DNA of 39,026 nt from a virus. Positions within the stretch are counted from its first letter, which is position 1. Each line of letters begins with the position of its first letter. The notes under the pieces are model-generated. The model worked only from the letters and a program-made list of their open reading frames with translations. It was not told where the DNA came from and ran no database searches. Below are positions 6,719 through 13,912 of this stretch, in pieces. The position numbers and the translations under genes are program-made. Location of the stretch: the IMG/VR virus record IMGVR_UViG_3300036770_004766, positions 1 to 39,026 of that record; one strand, written 5' to 3'.

Positions 6719-9700
6719 ATGCGACAGAAACTATTTGACGGAAGCATGATGCCCGAATATGGGGATGGCGCTCCCGTGTCACCAGCAGAAAAAGGCAATA
6801 TAGATATTGCTGCTAATAATTATGCCTCCTACATGAAATCTGTCGGGCAATCAATGCACGTGTATCAGGACGGTCCAGTTCATGCAATTCTTCCAAAGAT
6901 AAATCCGATTGGTCAAGACATGACGGACCAGCAATCGGTTCGTCTCTACAAGAAGACCGGCGGGCATCTAGGCCGCTTCGATTCCATGGATGATGCGAAC
7001 GAGTATGCAAAATGGCTATACAAGAAAGCACGAGAAATCGCAACATACTTCCCTGATGAAGACATCATTAATTCGTCAACGGCACCAGAGGAAGATGCAG
7101 AGTTTGCTGAACAAATTAAACAAAATCGTCGCGACTTCGAGGCCATGGTCCGTTCTGGTTCCGGGATGCAGGCCAAGGGTTTGGGCCAAACCATTAGGCG
7201 AGCAAGTCGTTCGGTTGAAAAATATGACCCGAATGCTATTGATGGTGATAATGATGGCATAGTGCAAGAGGGCACTCCCTGGGTTCGACCAGCATTGCCT
7301 GGGTCTCCTGCAATTTCTTCGCTGCGCTCCACATCAGGTAGTTCTCGGAGCGTTGCCAAAGATGCGGTAGAGGCAGCAAAGGCAGTACAAAAAGTAATTA
7401 GAAAGAATGAACCAGAAGTAACAAAGAAGATAAAAGATATTGAGGCTGCATCTGGTGGCGTGGCAAAACTCGCCGACTTGGACAATAGGTTCAAAACGCT
7501 GGATTCCTTAGCGAAAAAGATTGAGCGGCTTAAAGGAAATTTCGATGGTGACGTTGCATCAACAGCAACACAGATGAATGATGCATTGCGCTATACGTTT
7601 GTTGTAAATGATGCTGACAACTATTCTGACTTTGTCAAATCTGCACTATCCACATTGAGGGCAGATGGGTCACGAATAACTACATGGAACTACTGGCAGT
7701 CAAGAGACCCATATAGTGGCGTGAACGCAATGATTCAAGACCCTCTTGGGTTGAATTACGAAATTCAATTCCATACCAAGGCTTCATTGGCTGCAAAAAA
7801 GAAAAACGAACCACTGTACCAGGCATTCAAGAATGAAAGAAATTCGGCTGTCCGCAAGGACATTTATGACCGGATGAAATCCAATTCTTCAGGACTCAAG
7901 AAACCGCAAGGGAATGAGTCAATCGGCAAGGCCGTAAGTCGTGACCACCAGGTTGCTACATTCACCCCAGAGTTGACATTGCTGTCAACTCGCTCAACTC
8001 GCTCTTCGTCCAGCGAGGGAAGAAGAAAATTGGGTGAATCACTCTTTCCGCAACAGGATGGCTTGCCATTGAGTCAAAGAGAACAACGCAAACTAAAGCA
8101 GTTCACCGAAGACACTTGGCTTCCCGCCGTCATGGCCGCAGTCCAGGGCAGGGATTTTAGATGGACTGGATACGACGGCCCACGCACCTCTGGCGTTTCT
8201 GCAAAACAGGCTGGCATGACGGAGGATATGCGTCAAGAGATTCTTGCGGCCATTGTCGCAAACTACGTCCCAATGATGGAGAGGGGCGACTTCTCCTTCC
8301 TGGCATGGGTTCCTGTGGATGGGGACGGAAGTACAAACTGGTGGGACAGTAAGATAAGTGGTGTTTTGGGTTTTCCCGAGGCTTTAAAATTCCCACTTGG
8401 TGAGCATCCTTTCTCTAAAGACAAAAATGGGAAACCGCGCAGAAACACAATCGAAGAGATGGTTGACGCTTTGGCACAAACTGTCAGTGGCGGACTAGCG
8501 CGACAAGAGGCCAAGCAAAAGAATTTCGTTATTGAGAATGAACTTCAGTGGGAAAAAGCAGCAGACGGCACTGACCTTCTGGACGCCGACGGCAAGAGGG
8601 TTCCATTGATTGACCCTGCTACAGGAAAACAAAAAATCATAAAAAGGAAAAAACTGCCGTTATCGCTGGATAAGCCGATGGGCAGCGGTGATGATGGCGG
8701 TGAATTTGGCGACACATTTGGAACGTATGACGACAATGACCCCGAAAGAGCAGACATATCCATAGGTATGAGTGGCAGTGGAGTTGACCAAGCGCCATCA
8801 GAACAGGGTGCCGGTACTGGTGAAACCAATATTGCAGCGAACGTAGTTGGTGATTTATCAGCCATTGATGTTGCCGAACAGGCTGCGACTAAGGGTCGAT
8901 TTGCAAAATTGCCAAATCTTGACAATGAGGAAGATGCAAAGAAAGTATATGAGAAACTGTTTAGCGATATTGAGGGCATAATAATTGGAAAAAATCTTGA
9001 AGTTGGAAGAAAAGAACAGTTAGCAGAAGACATTTTCCAACAACTAGATGGGTTGTCTCCAATTCTTGCCAGAATGCTTGCGGATAGAGTTCTTGGTGGA
9101 CTGCTCAAGGATGAATTTGACCAGCGATGGAAGGGTAGGGCTGGGGCTACTCAACAAGTTATTGATGCTCTCTACCCGAAGGGTGGTGGGGATGCAACTG
9201 CTGGAAGTGACCCATTCCGTGGGCTGGAGAATATATTCGGAAAGTCGCCGCTTGCCGACCCACGACAAAGCGCAAAATGGGCAGATATTGTATCTGAGGT
9301 ACGCACAGAATTTATGCGCGCGATGGAAGCCAATAACCAGCAGCAGAGGGACGCAATCGCTGACGTTGCTAGGAAAGTAAATATCCCAGAGGCTGGCATA
9401 CGGCTACTTATTGAGGGGGTAGTGTCATCCCGTGGCGCCTACCAGAAGGTACCAACAAGCGAAAATGCAATTAGTGGTGCCATTAGTGCTGCACTGAGGA
9501 TGCTTGAAGCAGGTAAGGGCAAGAATGAAATACTTGGGGAAATGTACAAAATACTCAAGGGGAAGTCGCCCGGCGAATTGACAACGACCCGGATGGGTAC
9601 GATTCGTCGAGACGTTGCAAGGGCGCTAGGAATTCAACCCAGCGAACTTGTTGCATGGCTTGCTGAAAAGGGAATCAACATCAAGAGTGACGAACTATTT

Positions 9701-9808
9701 GGTACCGATAAGCGTGGCAGGCTCGTGGAACACTTTAGTTACAAGGGCATTGGATATTCGTATGATTTCCGCGACATGGACGAGGAAGCACTTCCGCCCG
9801 AGGAGTAG
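6719..9808 (+). CDS. giant multidomain phage protein with RelA/SpoT-like domain
   Basis: A 1029-residue protein. ATG 6719 has a strong GGAGG 3 bases beyond the minimal spacing (6711-6715), so it is preferred over TTG 6695. Region by region: residues 70-102 carry the phage motif LYKKTGGHLGRFDSMDDANEYA. A calcium-loop-like DGDNDG lies at 175-180, followed by the EGTPWVRPA phrase common in actinophage proteins. Residues about 250-390 resemble a RelA/SpoT nucleotidyltransferase: RFKTLDSLAKKI, then MNDALRYTFVV (D288), then YSGVN and YEIQFHTKAS (E348, Q350). At 646-680, LPLSLDKPMGSGDDGGEFGD resembles the linker before sigma-70 region 4. A helical C-terminus (about 860-1029) includes possible HTH segments. 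This layout recalls phage polyvalent or head-associated fusion proteins. Enzymatic activity is unproven. Confidence 0.6.
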   Translation: MRQKLFDGSMMPEYGDGAPVSPAEKGNIDIAANNYASYMKSVGQSMHVYQDGPVHAILPKINPIGQDMTDQQSVRLYKKTGGHLGRFDSMDDANEYAKWLYKKAREIATYFPDEDIINSSTAPEEDAEFAEQIKQNRRDFEAMVRSGSGMQAKGLGQTIRRASRSVEKYDPNAIDGDNDGIVQEGTPWVRPALPGSPAISSLRSTSGSSRSVAKDAVEAAKAVQKVIRKNEPEVTKKIKDIEAASGGVAKLADLDNRFKTLDSLAKKIERLKGNFDGDVASTATQMNDALRYTFVVNDADNYSDFVKSALSTLRADGSRITTWNYWQSRDPYSGVNAMIQDPLGLNYEIQFHTKASLAAKKKNEPLYQAFKNERNSAVRKDIYDRMKSNSSGLKKPQGNESIGKAVSRDHQVATFTPELTLLSTRSTRSSSSEGRRKLGESLFPQQDGLPLSQREQRKLKQFTEDTWLPAVMAAVQGRDFRWTGYDGPRTSGVSAKQAGMTEDMRQEILAAIVANYVPMMERGDFSFLAWVPVDGDGSTNWWDSKISGVLGFPEALKFPLGEHPFSKDKNGKPRRNTIEEMVDALAQTVSGGLARQEAKQKNFVIENELQWEKAADGTDLLDADGKRVPLIDPATGKQKIIKRKKLPLSLDKPMGSGDDGGEFGDTFGTYDDNDPERADISIGMSGSGVDQAPSEQGAGTGETNIAANVVGDLSAIDVAEQAATKGRFAKLPNLDNEEDAKKVYEKLFSDIEGIIIGKNLEVGRKEQLAEDIFQQLDGLSPILARMLADRVLGGLLKDEFDQRWKGRAGATQQVIDALYPKGGGDATAGSDPFRGLENIFGKSPLADPRQSAKWADIVSEVRTEFMRAMEANNQQQRDAIADVARKVNIPEAGIRLLIEGVVSSRGAYQKVPTSENAISGAISAALRMLEAGKGKNEILGEMYKILKGKSPGELTTTRMGTIRRDVARALGIQPSELVAWLAEKGINIKSDELFGTDKRGRLVEHFSYKGIGYSYDFRDMDEEALPPEE

Positions 9809-9828
9809 CAATTTGGGCCGAGCGTCGC

Positions 9829-9834
9829 TATGCT
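9829..9834 (+). promoter_or_regulatory. -10-like element before the second WhiB gene
   Basis: TATGCT at 9829-9834 lies eight bases upstream of ATG 9843. No Shine-Dalgarno sequence is present between them (GGCCCCTA). Together with the site at 5785-5790 this suggests a second leaderless or near-leaderless start. There is no clear -35. Confidence 0.35.
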
Positions 9835-9842
9835 GGCCCCTA

Positions 9843-10217
9843 ATGAATCCCGAAAATACCGCCACTATTGCCTGGTTCTCTCGTGCAAAATGCCGTGGTG
9901 AAGACCCGGACATCTTTTTCCCTGACCCGGAGTCGGTCAATGCTCGTAGCATGCGCAGAGAGGCAGAAAGATACTGTTCGGGATGTCCCGTAATCGTCAA
10001 GTGTGCAGAATATGCACTGAAGAATGGTGAAGTCTCGGGGGTTTGGGGAGGCACGGCAGGGTGGTCCTACCGCCACCGCAAGGAAAATATGGCTTACATT
10101 GAACGATTGAAACTCACGCTTGAGTACGAGCGCTTGTGCGAACTTCCTGAGAGTAACTCCAAGAGGGTAAAAATAGCGAAGATTCTGAAACAGCGTAACG
10201 CAATCAAGGTCTACTGA
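9843..10217 (+). CDS. whiB-like: second WhiB-family transcription factor
   Basis: A 124-residue protein with Wbl features: C17 in AKCRGEDPDIFFP, C45-x2-C48-x5-C54 (CSGCPVIVKC), EYAL, then GVWGG (the canonical turn) and a basic region (YRHRKEN). It has a longer C-terminal extension than the first WhiB, ending in KRVKIAKILKQRN, which looks like an added helix for DNA contact. The ATG at 9843 was chosen because everything upstream in this frame overlaps the end of the giant gene. It differs clearly from the copy at 2704-3003, so the two are probably separate acquisitions or old paralogues with different targets. It ends in a weak terminator-like hairpin that overlaps the convergent gene. Confidence 0.92.
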   Translation: MNPENTATIAWFSRAKCRGEDPDIFFPDPESVNARSMRREAERYCSGCPVIVKCAEYALKNGEVSGVWGGTAGWSYRHRKENMAYIERLKLTLEYERLCELPESNSKRVKIAKILKQRNAIKVY

Positions 10218-10229
10218 TTGCCAGTTTTT
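10200..10229 (+). terminator. weak intrinsic terminator after the second WhiB
   Basis: A perfect 7-base inverted repeat GCAATCA (10200-10206) / TGATTGC (10215-10221) with an 8-base loop is followed by CAG and five T residues (10225-10229). The stem is AT-rich and short, so termination may be partial. It also covers the 3' end of the convergent gene at 10211-10549. Confidence 0.35.
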
Positions 10230-10549
10230 GCCGTAAGCCAGGCATAAAAGACCTCATCCTCCAGGGGTACGAACCAGAGTTGGCATGCATCAATTTCATA
10301 AGGGTCACCTACTAGTGACCAGCAGATTTGTAGATTTGCCATTGCTTGACAAACACCAACATTGCAGTCAAGCCCAAATCGACTGATGAAGTATTTCACC
10401 ACACAACCAATACGTTCGTGATAACACTCACCAGTTCGTCCAGACGGGCACAGGGTTTCCATTATCTCTACATCAGACTTATTGATGCGCAACGATATTG
10501 AGTGCCCATCGTTATGCCAGAGCATCTCTCCATCGTCAACTTTAATCAT
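10211..10549 (-). CDS. hypothetical cysteine-containing protein
   Basis: A 112-residue protein with no family that I recognise. It has six cysteines, including CPSGRTGECYHERIGC and CNVGVCQ, but no standard zinc-finger spacing. The N-terminal part (SISLRINKSDVEIMETLC) could be strand plus helix; the C-terminal part (CQLWFVPLEDEVFYAWL) is aromatic-rich. It reads away from the long late block. No ribosome-binding site is evident before ATG 10549, and a minus-strand TATAAA lies at 10599-10604. The last 7 bases overlap the WhiB gene. It is probably real because it fills the gap in one open frame. Confidence 0.55.
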   Translation of the reverse strand: MIKVDDGEMLWHNDGHSISLRINKSDVEIMETLCPSGRTGECYHERIGCVVKYFISRFGLDCNVGVCQAMANLQICWSLVGDPYEIDACQLWFVPLEDEVFYAWLTAKTGNQ

Positions 10550-10598
10550 ATTGCGAGGCTATCGTACTGTTTTTGCAGGCACTGAAACTCTGTTGAGA

Positions 10599-10604
10599 TT
10601 TATA
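10599..10604 (-). promoter_or_regulatory. candidate -10 in the 10550-10631 gap
   Basis: The 82-base gap between the late block and the gene at 10211-10549 is AT-rich and reads TATAAA on the minus strand at 10599-10604, about 50 bases upstream of ATG 10549. No matching -35 or strong hairpin was seen, so it is only a plausible promoter. Confidence 0.25.
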
Positions 10605-10631
10605 ATTTAAGCATACGTTTTTGAGCGCAGC

Positions 10632-10892
10632 CTACTTGCTCTCCTCGGGGAGTGAATCCTCCACACCATGGAAAACATCTTCTATTTCGGCTACTGATAG
10701 TTTACCGTCATTCAGGTATGCCCGGGCCAAACCTTCGACAACTTGTGCCACACTTCCAAATCCAGCCATCATGACTGCTTTCCATAATGGAATATTTGTT
10801 ATTGCACCAGCACCGACAACACCCAATCCAGATACGGTGAATGTTGCCAGAATTCTATAAAGAATTGGTTTTAATGTCTCAAATTGCTTCAT
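10632..10892 (-). CDS. small membrane protein, holin-like
   Basis: An 86-residue protein with one or two membrane segments (about residues 12-48: ILATFTVSGLGVVGAGAI and PLWKAVMMAGFGSVAQVV). An acidic helix LNDGKLSVAEIEDVF and a charged end follow. Small phage proteins of this design, often near lysis genes in actinophages, are suspected holins or membrane accessories. ATG 10892 has a GAGGG site about 7 bases upstream and overlaps the end of the LPxTG gene by 14 bases. It is the last gene of the late block. The holin role is a guess from topology and position. Confidence 0.5.
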   Translation of the reverse strand: MKQFETLKPILYRILATFTVSGLGVVGAGAITNIPLWKAVMMAGFGSVAQVVEGLARAYLNDGKLSVAEIEDVFHGVEDSLPEESK

Positions 10893-12144
10893 TGGATTGC
10901 CCTCGCTTTTTGCTAATAAGCGCTACAGTCAAACCAGTACAAATGAGCGCTATAGCAAACCATTTTATCTCATTGGTATCTGCGCCAGTAGATGGCAACT
11001 CATCAACAAAATAATCAGAATTATTTGTTGTTGTTGGCAGTTCCGGCACACCTATCGTCGTCGTGGTCGGTTCTGTCGTAACTACGGGCGCCTGCGTGGT
11101 TGTAGGTGCTTCAGTTGTCGTAGCAGGGGCAGCGGTGGTTGTAGTAGTTGTGGTGGTTGGGGCAACGGTCGTTGTTGTCGTAGTTGTTGCTGGGGGCGCT
11201 TCTGTTGTTGGGGGAACAGTTGGGGCATTGGGGTTGTTGGGGACCACCGCGCCAAATGCTTGACCATTCTTTGTTGTGTTGCCTGGCTGACTGTCAACCA
11301 ATAGTACTGGGGAGAGCCCAGTATCTCCAAGATTAAAAACAGCAAAACCCAGTCGGTATGTTCCATCGACCGAAACCTGATAGGTGGAAGTTTGCCAACC
11401 AGTTGAACCGTATGTTCCCGTTGAATAATCGCCAGTGCCAGGGTTTGTGAAGCCAAGTAGGGCATAGTTGCCGACGCCATTATTGACAGTAATTTGTGGC
11501 GCTGTCCCTGTGCCGGTATAAACGAGCGAGGTGATGGAGCCGTCGTTGAATGGTACATAGTCGGTACCGATGTAGTTCCATGACATTGTGTAGGTCACGC
11601 CTGCATTAAGTGTGACTTCTTTTGTTATCCATGCCGCATTTGTGGGGTTAGGGTTACCCAAACCCGATGCTTGCTGCTGCTGTGTTAGGAGTGCCTTAAT
11701 CGCGGTGTTCTGGGCCGACGTGAGGCCCAACGCGGTGGTGGCATTATCAAAAGTGGGGCTGCCATTTGGCTGCAATGATGCTGCATATATTCCATATGGA
11801 GAGAATGTCCAGGTGGTCGGAGCAACTGCTGGTGCATAGTATGGGTTGGGCTCACCATTGCTTAAGGTTGGATTACCAACGGCGTTATGCGAAGGTGCAT
11901 TAAATGAAATGTTCCCAGTCGCAATATTTACACCGCTACCTTCCTGGTTGATGGTCGTTAGTGCGCCAGTGCCAGATACTGGGCTTTTCTCCCACCCAGT
12001 CATATCTCCGGACTCAAAATCCGTTCCTGAAATAGTGCTCATTGATGTCGCAAGAAGTTCCCCTGAAAACAGCGACAATGAAGAAATCATGGCTATGGCA
12101 ATGGCAGCAAAAGGCCATTTTCTATTATTTGTGCAGGTGTTCAA
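10879..12144 (-). CDS. secreted LPxTG cell-wall-anchored surface protein
   Basis: A 421-residue protein. It has an N-terminal signal peptide (about 1-33: a basic start then AAIAIAMISSLSLFSG) and an extracellular domain beginning DFESGDMTGWEKS, with a beta-rich pattern up to about residue 300. A Pro/Thr linker (about 306-370) has long T runs. A sorting signal follows: LPSTG at 383-387, hydrophobic WFAIALICTGLTVALIS and a basic tail KKRG. Sortases cleave such signals and attach the protein to peptidoglycan, so the product should sit on the infected cell's wall. The start is TTG 12144 with AGGGG 6 bases upstream. It lies downstream of the endolysin and small membrane proteins. A host-derived gene is likely. 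The ligand is unknown. Confidence 0.85.
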   Translation of the reverse strand: MNTCTNNRKWPFAAIAIAMISSLSLFSGELLATSMSTISGTDFESGDMTGWEKSPVSGTGALTTINQEGSGVNIATGNISFNAPSHNAVGNPTLSNGEPNPYYAPAVAPTTWTFSPYGIYAASLQPNGSPTFDNATTALGLTSAQNTAIKALLTQQQQASGLGNPNPTNAAWITKEVTLNAGVTYTMSWNYIGTDYVPFNDGSITSLVYTGTGTAPQITVNNGVGNYALLGFTNPGTGDYSTGTYGSTGWQTSTYQVSVDGTYRLGFAVFNLGDTGLSPVLLVDSQPGNTTKNGQAFGAVVPNNPNAPTVPPTTEAPPATTTTTTTVAPTTTTTTTTAAPATTTEAPTTTQAPVVTTEPTTTTIGVPELPTTTNNSDYFVDELPSTGADTNEIKWFAIALICTGLTVALISKKRGQSNEAI

Positions 12145-12172
12145 TTTTTCCCCTTTAAGTGTTAACTATTCG

Positions 12173-12349
12173 TTAATCAAATTCCCCTTTTGCATGGTCA
12201 TTTATGTGACCATCAATTTTTGTTTCAATACGCGACAATGACTCAACGACAAGGTTGTGGTCGTTCTTGTTTTCGCGCCGCCCCTTTTCAACAAGGGCAA
12301 CGAGAATGACGCTTACTGCGCCAATAAGGGCGACAACGACTTCAATCAT
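12173..12349 (-). CDS. very small membrane protein, holin-like
   Basis: A 58-residue protein. It starts MIEVVVALIGAVSVILVALVE, one membrane helix with the N-terminus probably outside. A charged helix then runs to the end (KGRRENKNDHNLVVESLSRI and KIDGHINDHAKGEF). One-helix phage proteins with this charged helix (DUF2746-like) are common beside lysins in actinophages. The start overlaps the previous stop as ATGA. It is short but translationally coupled, so it is probably real. Confidence 0.6.
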   Translation of the reverse strand: MIEVVVALIGAVSVILVALVEKGRRENKNDHNLVVESLSRIETKIDGHINDHAKGEFD

Positions 12350-12633
12350 TGTTCATGCCCCTGCTGCGTTTGTGCATCATCCTGGCTTCTTTTGCTGCGA
12401 CCCTGAATCATCAGGCCAGCCAAGGTTCCGGTAATGAATGTTGCGACGTTTGACAAAACGCCGAAAAACATTTTGTCATTTTCTGCCTGTTCACCAATTG
12501 GTTGAGTAACAAAAATGAGTGCATATAAAATTGCAATAGTGGTTGTGAGCAGTACGGAGCCCAATATGCAACCGATAACAAACTTGAGTCGTGCATCAAG
12601 TTCCTCTTCGGAATATCTACGTCGACCCGTCAT
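12346..12633 (-). CDS. two-helix membrane protein, holin-like
   Basis: A 95-residue protein. After a basic, charged start (TGRRRYSEEELDARLK) there is a long membrane segment (about 18-42, FVIGCILGSVLLTTTIAILY). A loop follows, then a second segment around residues 58-76 (VLSNVATFITGTLAGLMI), and a charged tail. This is the layout of class II holins or phage accessory membrane proteins. ATG 12633 has GGAGGG 7 bases upstream; longer in-frame starts run into the preceding genes. It overlaps both neighbours by ATGA junctions, so the whole cluster is tightly coupled. Confidence 0.6.
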   Translation of the reverse strand: MTGRRRYSEEELDARLKFVIGCILGSVLLTTTIAILYALIFVTQPIGEQAENDKMFFGVLSNVATFITGTLAGLMIQGRSKRSQDDAQTQQGHEQ

Positions 12634-12830
12634 TCTGTACCCTCCTCGTTCCAGCCAATAATGTCTGAAGTGCATGTTCCGGTCACTTTGCACTTCGGTG
12701 GAACGCACTCTTCGTTCTCCCAGTTTTCTGGGTCCTGACATGAGTACCTGAAATGCCCGTCGTATCCACATGATGTAAGCGCCCCTAGTGGAAGTGCAGC
12801 CAAAGAAAGCAGCAAAAATTTAATTTTCAT
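12630..12830 (-). CDS. small cysteine-rich lipoprotein
   Basis: A 66-residue protein. It starts with a short signal peptide (MKIKFLLLSLAALPLGA) and a lipobox LTSC, so Cys20 should be lipid-modified and anchor the protein in the outer leaflet of the cytoplasmic membrane. The mature part is short and rich in Cys: CGYDGHFRYSCQDPENW, then ECVPPKC and GTC. The pattern CGY..RYSCQDP...EC.PP.C recurs in environmental phage proteins from memory; no function is known to me. The start has AAAGGGG 5 bases upstream. It lies between the endolysin and small membrane proteins, so a role in lysis, or in blocking a second infection, is plausible. Confidence 0.65.
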   Translation of the reverse strand: MKIKFLLLSLAALPLGALTSCGYDGHFRYSCQDPENWENEECVPPKCKVTGTCTSDIIGWNEEGTE

Positions 12831-12852
12831 ATTGCCCCTTTCTTTTGGGGTA

Positions 12853-13665
12853 TCAGAACATCTTGTCCCAAGTGACTGGCCCAACGACACCATCATCCTT
12901 TAGGCCATTTGCCTTCTGCCAAGCCTTGACCTTGGCCTCTGTCCCTGGACCAAAATCGCCGTCAGCCTTTGCTCCGACGATGGCCTGAACCAACATCACC
13001 CCAGGACCCTTTGAGCCCCTCTTGACGGGGGTTCCTGGGTACTTGAATTCCATTGGACCAGCCTCAACGGCACCACCAGAAGGCTTGATTGCCTCGGCGG
13101 GTGTAGCAGCAACACCATTGGGGGTTGCGTCGCCCATGCAGTACTGCCAATGCCATGCCTCAAACTCTTTGGAGTTCTTATCGGCGGTCTGGAGATAGAA
13201 GCCATACTTAGGAGCATTGGCGCACATCCACTCAAAGCATGCACCACCCATTGACTGCAACTTGCCGCCAGCCTCGTAGCCAAGGTCAATGGCTAGTCCC
13301 CAGCCATGATTGGAGCCCTTGACACCAGTGGGGTCTGGGGCGGCACTAGGGGCCTTCCCCTTCTTGAGATACCAGGTCTTGCCTTCGTACTGGCGGGTCA
13401 CCTGAGGGGAACGACCCGTATCAGTCGTCTGATAGCGGTCCATAAACATGGACAACTGCCCCTGAAATGAGCGGTAGTCGCCAACATTTCGTAATTTGTG
13501 CCCAGCAGCAAGCGCAGCGTCGTACATCTTGTCAAACTGAGCAGCAGCGGGGGCGTACATCTGGCCACCAGTCTTCACTTTTGCGAGAAGATTGGCTGGC
13601 AACTGACCGTTCTTATGCGCTTTTAGGGCAGTGGGAACCACAAGTTTGATGTAAGGGTAAACCAT
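12853..13665 (-). CDS. endolysin: M15-type carboxypeptidase plus peptidoglycan-binding domain
   Basis: A 270-residue protein. Residues about 40-180 form an M15/VanY-like D,D-carboxypeptidase or L-Ala-D-Glu-type peptidase. Zinc ligands are H120 and D127 in SNHGWGLAIDLG and H172 in FEAWHW, with E169 as probable catalytic base. Residues 210-270 are a peptidoglycan-binding type 1 repeat (KRGSKGPGVMLVQ, DGDFGPGTEAKVKAWQ, GLKDDGVVGPVTW). It has no signal peptide, so it needs a holin to reach the wall. The start is ATG 13665 with GGAGG 6 bases upstream, and a TATAAT box lies about 28 bases upstream. It cuts peptide cross-links in the host wall to release phage. Confidence 0.9.
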   Translation of the reverse strand: MVYPYIKLVVPTALKAHKNGQLPANLLAKVKTGGQMYAPAAAQFDKMYDAALAAGHKLRNVGDYRSFQGQLSMFMDRYQTTDTGRSPQVTRQYEGKTWYLKKGKAPSAAPDPTGVKGSNHGWGLAIDLGYEAGGKLQSMGGACFEWMCANAPKYGFYLQTADKNSKEFEAWHWQYCMGDATPNGVAATPAEAIKPSGGAVEAGPMEFKYPGTPVKRGSKGPGVMLVQAIVGAKADGDFGPGTEAKVKAWQKANGLKDDGVVGPVTWDKMF

Positions 13666-13692
13666 AGGGGCCTCCAGTAGACGTTTCTACCA

Positions 13693-13698
13693 ATTATA
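13693..13698 (-). promoter_or_regulatory. -10 element before the endolysin
   Basis: On the minus strand TATAAT occupies 13698-13693, in the 35-base gap before ATG 13665. The predicted start of transcription near 13686 would give about a 21-base leader with GGAGG. No -35 was found. It may be an internal promoter of the late block. Confidence 0.4.
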
Positions 13699-13700
13699 CG

Positions 13701-13910
13701 CTATGAGTTAGCAGCCTCTTTGGACTCTTTGTGTTTGCTGTTCATTATTTGGGCTAGATTGATAACCGTTGAAGCGATGAATAACTTCAGTCCGAGGTCA
13801 CGCGTCTCTCCACTTAGGGTAATTAGTACGAGAATTGTTCCAGACAAAGTCCAGTTCATTTCCGTAATCGCATCCCAAAGCAATCCCAAAAATTTCTTTA
13901 CAAGTTTCAT
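13701..13910 (-). CDS. small membrane protein upstream of the endolysin
   Basis: A 69-residue protein with two hydrophobic stretches (MNWTLSGTILVLITLSG and LGLKLFIASTVINLAQIM) between a basic start and a Lys/Glu-rich tail. It sits directly before the endolysin on the same strand, which is a classical holin position. ATG 13910 has GGGAG 5-6 bases upstream. It begins 2 bases after the surface-protein gene. It could be a holin or antiholin; several candidates exist in this window. Confidence 0.55.
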   Translation of the reverse strand: MKLVKKFLGLLWDAITEMNWTLSGTILVLITLSGETRDLGLKLFIASTVINLAQIMNSKHKESKEAANS

Positions 13911-13912
13911 TG

